From positions 1-6,589 of the forward strand of contig JAIMZO010000091.1 of NCBI GenBank assembly GCA_020054965.1: 6,589 bases of DNA. Direction: 5' to 3'. Each line of letters opens with the position of its first letter. The stretch's first letter is position 1. The notes under the pieces are model-generated. The model saw nothing but the letters and a program-made list of their open reading frames with translations. It did not search any database and was not told the origin of the DNA. The stretch is from Spirochaeta sp. (GTDB lineage: Bacteria > Spirochaetota > Spirochaetia > Sphaerochaetales > Sphaerochaetaceae). Positions 1-6,589 of this stretch are shown in pieces. The translations under genes were made by a program, and so were the position numbers.

Positions 1-1955
1 TCCGAAAGGTAACAGGATATTCCGCAAAAGAGCTATTCACCTTTGCCTTGGAAGAGAGAGGCAAACCGTATGAAGCCATCGAGGGTGAGATGGTCAGTAT
101 ACGCGGTCAAGGAAACTCCTATCTTCCCCATGAAACAGGACTAGGACTGGTTGGCTACCGTGAAAGTCCCTACGATGGTGCTGCCCTCTATCGCTATAAG
201 GAGGGAAAAGAACCGGAGCGCCTGTTCTCGCTCCCAATTTCCGGGCGATCATCAATTGCATTCTCCGATACAGTTGCCTTACTCTCAGTCGATTCCGTTG
301 ACCCTACAAATCCCTCCAGCCTCTCCCTTGCCCAGGTGAGCTACAGCGACCTCCATCTATTGGACTTGGAAAACCGCACATCCAAACGCCTGACTGAGAA
401 CCAGCGCCTGGTGCATCCCTCTCTCAGCGGAGACGCAAAGCGGGCAGTAGCCTCCCGGATTTCTGGCTCCTTCTACGAGCTGGTGGAAATCGACTTGGAA
501 GAGAAATCGGTCGAGCCCTTGTACCGGGAGGAACGAACAAGTCTGCTTGAGCCCTCCTTGAATACTGATGGCTCATTGCTTGTCTTCCTTGCTTTGCAGG
601 ATGGATACTCCTCGATCAAGCTATTGGACAGGCAAGGTAAGGTCCAGACACTTGTGGGACCCACGAAAAGTGAACTTCGCTCCCCCCTGTTTGATGAGGA
701 TGGGGCCATCCTCTTTGTAGGAGAGCAGGATGGTAGGTTCAGCGTCTACCGATATGACGGCGAGAAAAATGAGACAGTCAAGCTTTTCAGTGATCCCTCA
801 GGCATCTTCGCTGCGCGGCTCATCGACAACTCCCTCATATATGAGACATATACCCCAGAAGGTTTTGCCCTGAAATCGGTGGCAGTGGAACGTATGGAAC
901 ATACCCCAGTCACTTTTTCTGAAGCAAAGATGGGGGCTGGTACGATTGAGATTGCACGTGAGTATCCTGTCTCCACCTACCGGGACAGGCTGCGTCTTAA
1001 CCTGGTACTCCCATTCCCCTTCGTTGAGGCAAACAGCATCCAACCAGGCCTCTGGTTCCACGCTACCAGCAATCTCAGGAAACATAGTTTGATAGGAAGT
1101 GTTGGATACTCCTTTACGGGGATGCGCCCGGTCTCCAGTGTGGTCTACCAGTACGCTGGAGGCAACTATTCCCTCCAGCTATCCGGTGATCTCAATACCT
1201 ATGATATTGAAGAAGCAACATACCTTACCAATGTCTCAGTGACAGTAGGCCTTCCTGTGTATTATCATTCAGGGTTCAAAACGACCAAAAGGATTTCTCT
1301 CCAACCGTCTATCTCTGTATCTAAGAAATATTCTGACTGGGCAGGAGCAGCAACCCTGACCATTGGCGGCTCCTCGGTTTCAAGGGATTACCGTACCATC
1401 GACTTCTATGGTCCGAGCATGAGTGAAGTGGCTACTGGAATCCAGGTTCTGACAAATGGCGATTTCTCATCGCAGTGGTATGCGGCCTTTGCAAGCATCA
1501 TGCGTCAACAGAGACTGTTCGGGGGCCGTCATATGGCACGGCTCTCTCTCTCTGGTATTACCAGCTCGCAGGGAGTAGGGAGTGCGTATCCGCTCTTCTC
1601 CTTCGGCCCACTGGGGGATGGGGATGCGAAGATTCGGCTCTCAGCTTCCTACCTGCTCCCGCTTGGCCTGCTCGATCTTCCTGTCCTCTACGGAGGCCTT
1701 ACCAAGGCAGGATTGGAACTATCGGCCAAGACTGCGTGGTACCTGGACGATGGGGCCGTACAGTGGGAAGACGCTTGGGCGATTGGGGCTACGCTGAGTG
1801 GCAATTTTGTGATGGGAGGGCCCTCTTTTGCCTTTCAGCCGTTTGTTCGATTTGCCTATCTCTTTGGACCTGATGATTGGGCCATCACCATTGGTATGAA
1901 CGGCCAGGGAATCCTTGATTTTTTTCCTACTCCCAATCATGCTCCACATCTATGA
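1..1955 (+). CDS. TolB/PD40-type beta-propeller protein with C-terminal beta-barrel-like domain (5' partial)
   Basis: The frame is open from base 3 and ends at TGA 1953-1955, giving at least 650 residues. The gene begins upstream: 15 codons precede the first possible start (TTG at 48), and that TTG has no ribosome site. Residues counted from the TTG: about 23-290 form roughly six propeller blades with PD40/TolB-like motifs. Examples are HPSLSGDAKRAVA (123-135), EPSLNTDGSLLVF (168-180) and SPLFDEDGAILFV (212-224). 'DLHLLDLENRTSKRLT' (101-116) is a typical TolB-like blade end. From about 311 to 626 the sequence alternates short polar/aromatic strands with Gly- and Ser-rich turns, which suggests an outer-membrane beta-barrel ending near F626. 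I infer a periplasmic propeller attached to a barrel, exported by a signal outside the window. The missing N-terminus might hold a peptidase-like domain, but this cannot be seen. The 3' end overlaps the opposing gene by 29 bp. Substrate and function are unknown. Confidence 0.8.
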   Translation, partial: RKVTGYSAKELFTFALEERGKPYEAIEGEMVSIRGQGNSYLPHETGLGLVGYRESPYDGAALYRYKEGKEPERLFSLPISGRSSIAFSDTVALLSVDSVDPTNPSSLSLAQVSYSDLHLLDLENRTSKRLTENQRLVHPSLSGDAKRAVASRISGSFYELVEIDLEEKSVEPLYREERTSLLEPSLNTDGSLLVFLALQDGYSSIKLLDRQGKVQTLVGPTKSELRSPLFDEDGAILFVGEQDGRFSVYRYDGEKNETVKLFSDPSGIFAARLIDNSLIYETYTPEGFALKSVAVERMEHTPVTFSEAKMGAGTIEIAREYPVSTYRDRLRLNLVLPFPFVEANSIQPGLWFHATSNLRKHSLIGSVGYSFTGMRPVSSVVYQYAGGNYSLQLSGDLNTYDIEEATYLTNVSVTVGLPVYYHSGFKTTKRISLQPSISVSKKYSDWAGAATLTIGGSSVSRDYRTIDFYGPSMSEVATGIQVLTNGDFSSQWYAAFASIMRQQRLFGGRHMARLSLSGITSSQGVGSAYPLFSFGPLGDGDAKIRLSASYLLPLGLLDLPVLYGGLTKAGLELSAKTAWYLDDGAVQWEDAWAIGATLSGNFVMGGPSFAFQPFVRFAYLFGPDDWAITIGMNGQGILDFFPTPNHAPHL

Positions 1956-3207
1956 CGATGCCTGTCATGAGAAGCCAAGGACCGGTATGCGCTTCAAAAT
2001 AATCAATCGTTGAAATTTCTTCAGTCCCAAATACATATTGAAGTGTCGATGTGAAACGCAGGCGATAGTTCTGCCGTTCAATGACCAAGCCAGGAATGCC
2101 CAATCCCTTGAGGCCTACCTCGATGGCAATCGTGGGGTGAAGTGATTCAACAATCGTAGTGGTAAAGTCTTGCTGTAAATTGAAACGCTGGGCACCTGCA
2201 AGCAGTTTCCCATAGGGCTCAAAGCGAGGGTGAAGAGTGATACCCCAGGAATAGCCGAGCATCCAGGAGCCAACGTTGAGCCGGTCATCCTGGTCATCCA
2301 TGTTATTGAACATCGGGCCATTCTTGTGGCGTATCTCGAAACTTACATCCTTGTAGGAAAATGCGAAAAGCCGATTCTGTTGACCATTGAGGTCATAGAG
2401 GAACCCAGTAGAGAAGATGAAATCAGCAGAACGGAATTGTTTCTCCCCCCACAAGGAGACTATATCAAAGCTGAAACCGCCGAAAGAGCGCCCTGTTTCC
2501 AGGTATGAGATGAACTGGGTGTGCAGCAACCCACCATCATAGTGGTAGGAGAGAAAGGTTCCTTGGTAACGTTCGACCATCTCCTGATGAACAGCACAGG
2601 AGTGGTTGGTACTTCTCTGAAGATATCCCAAACGCACAGAGATAATGGAGTCGAACTGCAATCGGACATTGCCACTGTATGTTTGTTCCCAGGCATGGGC
2701 ATAATCCAGGTCAAACTCCACCGATGCTCTCATGCCTCCAACGCTTGTTCCTAGCGTGGCTCTGCCTCCAATTGAAGGATGCAAGGATATTTCATCCGTA
2801 GTGTAGGTAAGGTTGAGGAGATCCCGGCCAATAAGGCTATGGAAATGATTCTGTACCTCATTGAATCCCAGATTACCTGAGGCAACCAGGCCTGCTCTTG
2901 GCGTAAAGGTGAACAGTTGGCCCTGTAGTGGGTACGAAGCCATGAGTGAGATGACATCATAGCGTTGCATGGTATCGAGACGGTCGGTATAGCCACCCGT
3001 GGCAAGGCTCAGGGTAAAGGAAGAGGGGAATACCGCTTCTACCGTGGAGCCATAGGACAGTCCGTCATCATGGTTATGCCCGATTCCCATCGTATACCAG
3101 TCATTGTTGGTCCCTATCGTAAGAGACCCGATATTCGCTGATACAGAAGTAGTACAGAGCGATAGGATGAAACAAAAAGCCACCAATTTTCTAGAGTTTT
3201 TCCGCAA
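1927..3207 (-). CDS. Exported beta-barrel protein, divergent LpxR-like (lipid A 3'-O-deacylase family)
   Basis: 426 codons starting with TTG (3207-3205), supported by AAAGGTGG seven bases upstream and by an ideal signal-peptide start. Residues 1-24 are a signal peptide: R2, K3, R6 and K7, a hydrophobic core 8-18, and a V-S-A cleavage site before N25. The mature chain alternates beta-strands and turns and should sit in the outer membrane. LpxR of Salmonella removes the 3'-acyloxyacyl group of lipid A in a Ca2+-dependent way. Its key residues, as I recall them, include Asn9/Asp10, Gln118, His122 and Glu128. Here N35-D36 are mature residues 11-12, and 'EVQNHFHSLIG' (117-127) keeps Gln119 and His123 at the same spacing of four. 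D129 stands where Glu128 would be, at H+6. At about 402 mature residues it is roughly 100 longer than LpxR, and residues after about 235 are unassigned. It could instead be an inactive or differently specific barrel. It is the last gene of the minus-strand block, overlapping uup by 17 bp. Confidence 0.85.
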   Translation of the reverse strand: MRKNSRKLVAFCFILSLCTTSVSANIGSLTIGTNNDWYTMGIGHNHDDGLSYGSTVEAVFPSSFTLSLATGGYTDRLDTMQRYDVISLMASYPLQGQLFTFTPRAGLVASGNLGFNEVQNHFHSLIGRDLLNLTYTTDEISLHPSIGGRATLGTSVGGMRASVEFDLDYAHAWEQTYSGNVRLQFDSIISVRLGYLQRSTNHSCAVHQEMVERYQGTFLSYHYDGGLLHTQFISYLETGRSFGGFSFDIVSLWGEKQFRSADFIFSTGFLYDLNGQQNRLFAFSYKDVSFEIRHKNGPMFNNMDDQDDRLNVGSWMLGYSWGITLHPRFEPYGKLLAGAQRFNLQQDFTTTIVESLHPTIAIEVGLKGLGIPGLVIERQNYRLRFTSTLQYVFGTEEISTIDYFEAHTGPWLLMTGIVIDVEHDWE

Positions 3208-5053
3208 GTTCCAACCACCTTTGTTCTGCCAAGTCGAGTTTCTCTCTTAGGTCATGGTACGTTTCAGTTCTCTCTGCAAGCGTTCCTTCTTCAGTGGGTT
3301 CAGCATGCGAGAAGCTTGCTTCCAAGGTATCGATACGCTCAGAGAGTATACTCATTTTCTCCTCAAGTGCCTCAAACTCCTGTCTTTCCCGGTATGAGAG
3401 GCCTTTCTGTTCTGATTTTCTGGTCGTTTTCTGCACCGGTGCCTCTGAAGTCTCTTTCTGTGTGGGCGGCGAGTTTTGTGTTCGTTCTTTCCACTCACTG
3501 TAGCGCTGTGCTTCATACCGCACAGTGCCTCCTTCCTCGAGCACGAACAGTTCATCGCAGGTAAGGTCAAGGAATGCTCGGTCGTGGGAGACAATGAGCA
3601 CACATCCCTCAAAATCCTGGATATACTGCTCGAGGTTTTCCATGGTGGGGAGGTCGAGGTCGTTGGTCGGTTCATCGAGCATCAGGAAGTTTGGATTGGA
3701 AAGAAGACGGGAAACCAGGTAAAGCCTTCTCTTCTCTCCTCCGGATAATGTTGCGATCGTGCTTCTGTGCATGGATGTGGGGAACCCAAAGAGCTCCAGG
3801 AATTTGGCAGCACTTACAACCTCTGAGGGACCAAGGACCACCTGGGTTGCAATTTCTTCCACATACTCCAGAATAGTCTTCTCGCTTTCAAGGTTCCTGC
3901 CTGTCTGGTCGTAGTAAGCGAACATGGTATTTACCCCAATATCAAGTGAGCCACTGTCGCTGGGTAGGTGAGCGCAAAGCAGATCAAGCAGGGTGGATTT
4001 GCCGCTGCCATTTGGACCCACCACCCCGATCTTCTTTCCTTTCGTAAAGGAGAATGAGAAATCAGAGATGACGGTATCTTCTCCAAAAGACTTGCTGAGA
4101 TGTTTGGCTTCAAGAATCTTTTTTCCCAATCTTCTGCTTGCTGACTGAAAGGATTTTTGTGCCTGGTCTCCAACCATGGCTTGGTTTGCCAGCATTGCCT
4201 CAATGCGGTCCTTTCTGCCGCTATCCTTTCCTGTACGGGCCTTTGGGCCACGCCTGAGCCAGGCAAGTTCCCTCCTCAGGATGGTACTCAGTCTATCCTG
4301 TTCTTTTTGCAATCGCTCGATGCGCTGTTCACGCTGTGCGAGGTAATCGGCAAAGGAACCAGGGTGTAGATACATCTGTCCCCCATCCAACTCAAGAATT
4401 GTTCTGCAGACAGTATCGAGAAAATACCGGTCATGAGTTACCAGTATGATGGTGGCAGGACTTGCTTTCAGGTAGGATTCCAACCACTCGATGGTTTCGA
4501 TGTCGAGGTGGTTGGTCGGTTCATCGAGAAGCAACATGGTCGGGCGGGATGCGAGCACCCTTGCGATAGCCACCTTTTTCTGCATGCCTCCAGAAAGCGT
4601 AACCATAGGAGAGTCCAAGAGATCATAGAGCCCAAGTTCACCAAGAAGGGAGGTATAGTCACTCTGGAGGTTCCATACATCGTGGTTTTCCATCAATTCG
4701 CTTTGTCTGATCAGGTTGGCTTCATCCTCTGGATGGGCAAGGGCGTGTTGATACGCGTTCCAGGTGGCAATCCTTATCCCGCTTCCTTGCAGGAGATAGG
4801 AAGAGACTGTTTCGTTTTCCCTGAATTGTACTCCCTGTTCCAACATGACCAGGTCAGTGCCGTTTTTCATCGCGATGGTTCCGCTGTCTGGTACCACCAG
4901 TCCTGCGAGTATCTTGAGAAAGGTTGATTTACCTTCTCCGTTCCGACCGATCAGGGCAACATGGTCCCCCTCTTCCAGTCCAAAACTGACATCTTGAAAC
5001 AGTGGTTCGTCTTTGAGGGTCTTTGAGACCGATTCCAATGAGAGTACATTCAT
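3191..5053 (-). CDS. uup: ABC-F family ATPase, Uup type
   Basis: A 620-aa soluble protein with two ABC cassettes and no membrane segments, so not a transporter. Cassette 1 has Walker A GRNGEGKST (36-44), signature LSGGMQKK (153-160), Walker B MLLLDEPT (173-180, catalytic E178) and H-loop H207. Cassette 2 has GPNGSGKST (346-354), LSGGEKRR (436-443), FLMLDEPT (456-463, E461) and H490. All catalytic residues are present. The linker (about 240-300) carries 'RRELAWLRRGPKART' (260-273), typical of Uup. A Pro/Thr/Lys-rich tether (525-548) leads to a two-helix coiled coil (about 550-620) opening with 'GLSYRERQEFEALEEK'; this domain distinguishes Uup from EttA. E. coli Uup affects precise transposon excision, binds branched DNA through this domain and acts with ribosomes. 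The ATG at 5053 is the only start after an in-frame TAG, yet no Shine-Dalgarno precedes it. The gap to the upstream transporter gene is 41 bp. A resistance-type ABC-F is unlikely given the linker and coiled coil. Confidence 0.93.
   Translation of the reverse strand: MNVLSLESVSKTLKDEPLFQDVSFGLEEGDHVALIGRNGEGKSTFLKILAGLVVPDSGTIAMKNGTDLVMLEQGVQFRENETVSSYLLQGSGIRIATWNAYQHALAHPEDEANLIRQSELMENHDVWNLQSDYTSLLGELGLYDLLDSPMVTLSGGMQKKVAIARVLASRPTMLLLDEPTNHLDIETIEWLESYLKASPATIILVTHDRYFLDTVCRTILELDGGQMYLHPGSFADYLAQREQRIERLQKEQDRLSTILRRELAWLRRGPKARTGKDSGRKDRIEAMLANQAMVGDQAQKSFQSASRRLGKKILEAKHLSKSFGEDTVISDFSFSFTKGKKIGVVGPNGSGKSTLLDLLCAHLPSDSGSLDIGVNTMFAYYDQTGRNLESEKTILEYVEEIATQVVLGPSEVVSAAKFLELFGFPTSMHRSTIATLSGGEKRRLYLVSRLLSNPNFLMLDEPTNDLDLPTMENLEQYIQDFEGCVLIVSHDRAFLDLTCDELFVLEEGGTVRYEAQRYSEWKERTQNSPPTQKETSEAPVQKTTRKSEQKGLSYRERQEFEALEEKMSILSERIDTLEASFSHAEPTEEGTLAERTETYHDLREKLDLAEQRWLELAEKL
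3215..3222 (-). promoter_or_regulatory. Shine-Dalgarno site for the LpxR-like gene, inside the end of uup
   Basis: On the minus strand, AAAGGTGG lies seven bases before the TTG start at 3207, within the last codons of uup. It supports the TTG start. With the 17-bp gene overlap it suggests translational coupling. Confidence 0.6.
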
Positions 5054-5094
5054 ATGCTGAGCGTAGCGAAAAGCAGATACCTAGGCAAGATACT

Positions 5095-6006
5095 TCAGGC
5101 AGCAAGAAACAATACGGCAACCCCTGCGATGGAGAGGAAAGTGCCCCCGAGACTGGGCAGAGAAAGCTTCTTATGGAGGATGAAGCGGTCAAAAGGGAGA
5201 AGGAGTATCGGGGTTATCTGGGTAATCGTGGTAACAATTCCCACCGGCGCCAAGGTGAATGCCTTCATCTGGGTTGTCATACCCAAGACAGGCCCGGCAA
5301 GTGCAGCAAAAAGCAGGATAAAGAAGAGACGAGGTTTTTTCAGGAGTGCCAGGTGTTGTTTCCCATTCTTCTTGTAGAAGAAGTTGTAGATGATAAAGAT
5401 GGAAAGGCCTCCGAGGTTTCGTAGAAGGTTCGTTGCAACGGGACCAGTCTCGTCCATTGCAAATTTGGCCATGAGAAAGGAGACGGATTGCAGAATTGAG
5501 GCAAGAACGGCAAAGAGCAGGCCTGTGGAACGATCTTTCTGTTCTTGTTGGGCGAGGAGGGGCTTTCGGTCGAGCAGGACCATCAGCAACACCCCCAGGA
5601 TTGTGGTTAGGATTCCCAAGACCTGGATACCGTTCAACCGTTCAGCGAACAGAAAGAAACCAAAGATGGCGGTAACCACCGGAGAGAGGGTCATGATTAC
5701 CATCGATTCCCTGCTTCCCAGAAGTATATAGGCTTGGAAGAGCAACTTATCGGTAACGAAGTAACCTATTGCTCCGCTGGCAAGGATGAAGAAGTAGGTC
5801 TGTGGAGAGAGGTGGAGGGGGAACCACATCCCTTCCATAATATAGGTCAGGAGGATGATGGCTGGCAGGGCAAGCCACATCCGGATATGAGCTACTGCAT
5901 CAGAACCGACCTGCTTTCCGAGATGGCGGTAAATGATGGAATTCTGAGCCCAACAAGCAGCGGTGACGAGGGCAAGCAACTGCCCGAGAAGAAGATTGCT
6001 ATCCAT
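5095..6006 (-). CDS. EamA/DMT-superfamily transporter, 10 TM
   Basis: A 303-aa integral inner-membrane protein from the ATG at 6006, or 309 aa from a GTG at 6024. I prefer the ATG because 'MDSNLLLGQLLALVTAACWA' is a normal EamA N-terminus. Neither start has a good ribosome site; the GTG has only AGGA one base away. Two EamA repeats are visible in 309-aa numbering. Repeat 1 (about 11-151) has helices near 11-30, 44-62, 76-92, 98-122 and 133-151. It ends with the usual 'ERLNGIQVLGILTTILGVLLM' pattern. Repeat 2 (about 168-308) has helices near 168-188, 196-215, 233-250, 260-280 and 290-308. A charged cytoplasmic loop (152-167) separates them. Members export or take up amino acids, nucleotides or other metabolites; the substrate cannot be read from this sequence. 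It is the first gene of the minus-strand block, 41 bp ahead of uup. Confidence 0.9.
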   Translation of the reverse strand: MDSNLLLGQLLALVTAACWAQNSIIYRHLGKQVGSDAVAHIRMWLALPAIILLTYIMEGMWFPLHLSPQTYFFILASGAIGYFVTDKLLFQAYILLGSRESMVIMTLSPVVTAIFGFFLFAERLNGIQVLGILTTILGVLLMVLLDRKPLLAQQEQKDRSTGLLFAVLASILQSVSFLMAKFAMDETGPVATNLLRNLGGLSIFIIYNFFYKKNGKQHLALLKKPRLFFILLFAALAGPVLGMTTQMKAFTLAPVGIVTTITQITPILLLPFDRFILHKKLSLPSLGGTFLSIAGVAVLFLAA

Positions 6007-6014
6007 GATGGGGT

Positions 6015-6043
6015 ACAGTATCACGTCCTGGAATTCTGTACAA
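6015..6043 (-). promoter_or_regulatory. Weak candidate promoter for the transporter-uup-LpxR-like block
   Basis: On the minus strand TTGTAC (6043-6038) and TACTGT (6020-6015) are 17 bp apart, but each matches consensus at only 3 of 6 positions. If real, transcription would begin almost at ATG 6006 and the mRNA would be nearly leaderless, which would fit the missing ribosome site. The intergenic region is only 91 bp and contains nothing better on this strand. Confidence 0.2.
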
Positions 6044-6072
6044 TTGACGGAAGGACAACCAACGGCTAGAAT
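6044..6072 (+). promoter_or_regulatory. Predicted sigma70-type promoter for the deoxyinosine glycosylase gene
   Basis: A -35 element TTGACG (6044-6049, 5 of 6 to consensus) and a -10 element TAGAAT (6067-6072, 5 of 6) are separated by exactly 17 bp. Transcription would start near 6079, leaving a leader of about 20 bases that holds the ribosome site. This is the best promoter match in the window. An alternative -10, CATAAT (6077-6082), lies further downstream. Confidence 0.65.
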
Positions 6073-6084
6073 GTGGCATAATCC

Positions 6085-6091
6085 AGAGGAG
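6085..6091 (+). promoter_or_regulatory. Shine-Dalgarno site for the glycosylase gene
   Basis: AGAGGAG lies six bases before ATG 6098. It fixes this start over the TTG that follows directly. Confidence 0.75.
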
Positions 6092-6097
6092 TTTCTT

Positions 6098-6589
6098 ATG
6101 TTGCACGGATTCCCCCCGATCGAAAGCCCTCAAAGTACCGTGCTCATCCTGGGCACTGGCCCCAGTGTCAGGTCTGCCTTGAAACAGCAGTATTATGGTC
6201 ATGAAAGGAATGCATTCTGGCCGATCATGCGAGATCTGCTTGGCGGCGATATTGATCATTACGAGCAGAAGTGGGAGTTGTTGCTCTCTCACAATATTGC
6301 CCTGTGGGATGTGCTTTCAGCTTTCCAGCGGAAAGGATCTGCCGATTCTGCCTATACAGAGATGATACCCAACGATTTTCAACAATTTTTCCAGGAACAT
6401 CCTGCAATCGAGAGGGTGCTGTTCAACGGGAAGAAGGCACAGGAGTTTTATAACAGGTTTGTCGGCATTTTCCCTGAATCCTGTTGTTTTCTCAGCATGC
6501 CGTCCACCAGTCCCGCATACACGCTCAGCTACGAGGAGAAACGTGAGCGATGGGCTGAAGGGCTAAAGATACTACCTGAGATCGGAAGA
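6098..6589 (+). CDS. DNA-deoxyinosine (hypoxanthine-DNA) glycosylase, UDG superfamily family 6 (3' partial)
   Basis: The frame starts at ATG 6098 and is open to the window end, giving 164 residues with no stop. The family is usually about 160-180 aa, so only a few residues are probably missing. Motif 1 is 'ILGTGPSVRS' (17-26), the G-T-x-P-S loop. It is followed by 'QYYGHERNAFW' (31-41), characteristic of hypoxanthine-DNA glycosylase. N38 lines up with the catalytic Asn described for the Methanosarcina barkeri enzyme. The C-terminal motif 'PSTSPA' (135-140) and the following 'SYEEKRERWAEGL' helix also match. The enzyme removes hypoxanthine, produced by adenine deamination, and so starts base excision repair in the cytoplasm. 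It has its own predicted promoter and a strong ribosome site, and is divergent from the transporter gene. Confidence in the family is high. Activity is inferred from the motifs. Confidence 0.92.
   Translation, partial: MLHGFPPIESPQSTVLILGTGPSVRSALKQQYYGHERNAFWPIMRDLLGGDIDHYEQKWELLLSHNIALWDVLSAFQRKGSADSAYTEMIPNDFQQFFQEHPAIERVLFNGKKAQEFYNRFVGIFPESCCFLSMPSTSPAYTLSYEEKRERWAEGLKILPEIGR

Noticed and set aside
48..50. TTG as the true start of the propeller-barrel gene
   Set aside because: The frame stays open to the window edge, no ribosome site precedes the TTG, and no signal peptide follows it. The codon is internal to a longer gene.
1905..1925. Hairpin CAGGG-AAT-CCTTG followed by seven T, resembling an intrinsic terminator
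   Set aside because: The stem is only 5 bp with a G-U pair, and it lies before the stop codon of the + strand gene. Termination there would yield a nonstop mRNA.
3172..3207. Lipoprotein signal in the LpxR-like protein (Cys at 12 or 18)
   Set aside because: The residue before C18 is Leu, which is a poor lipobox, and a better signal peptidase I site, V-S-A, follows at 22-24.
4433..4927. A 164-codon open frame on the + strand
   Set aside because: It lies wholly antisense to cassette 1 of uup, whose motifs are intact, and its translation shows no recognisable domain.
3191..5053. Antibiotic-resistance ABC-F protein
   Set aside because: The linker 'AWLRRGPKART' and the C-terminal coiled coil are Uup features. 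I recognise no extended antibiotic-resistance domain.
5023..5424. A 133-codon + strand open frame
   Set aside because: It is antisense to the transporter and the start of uup, and its composition is rich in charged residues typical of shadow frames.
6013..6041. GTACAG-N17-CTGTAC as an operator (for example LexA-like)
   Set aside because: A six-base inverted pair is expected by chance in a region this size, and the arms point the opposite way to the E. coli LexA box. It is mentioned only as a weak note.

Overview
The window is about 50% G+C by eye and densely coding. It looks like an ordinary chromosomal stretch from a Gram-negative (diderm) bacterium, because two of its five genes encode probable outer-membrane beta-barrels. 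The mix of families would fit an anaerobic spirochaete such as the Sphaerochaeta group. That placement is an impression from protein style, not something the sequence proves. There are no rRNA or tRNA genes, insertion sequences, CRISPR arrays or phage genes, and no gene-free stretch longer than about 100 bp.

Layout. Positions 1-1955 (+) hold the 3' part of a large gene. Its product has a TolB/PD40-type beta-propeller followed by a beta-barrel-like C-terminal half. It converges on a three-gene minus-strand block, with a 29-bp overlap of the two 3' ends. Read in the direction of transcription, the block is a 10-TM EamA/DMT transporter (6006-5095), a Uup-type ABC-F ATPase (5053-3191), and an exported beta-barrel protein (3207-1927). 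The last two genes overlap by 17 bp. Divergent from the block, behind a good sigma70-type promoter and Shine-Dalgarno site, is a DNA-deoxyinosine (hypoxanthine) glycosylase of UDG-superfamily family 6 (6098 to the window end). It is cut off just before its stop.

The most notable observation is that the 426-aa barrel protein, which would normally be called hypothetical, carries the active-site signature of the lipid A 3'-O-deacylase LpxR. It has an N-N-D motif just after the signal peptide, and an E-V-Q-N-x-x-H-x-x-I-G motif with the Gln-His spacing kept. It is about 100 residues longer than the enteric enzyme. This points to a divergent, extended LpxR-like outer-membrane enzyme.

The genes do not form an obvious single pathway. 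The minus-strand block is probably one transcript joining an inner-membrane exporter, a cytoplasmic ribosome- or DNA-associated ATPase and an outer-membrane enzyme. I see no convincing case for a wholly new multi-gene system here.
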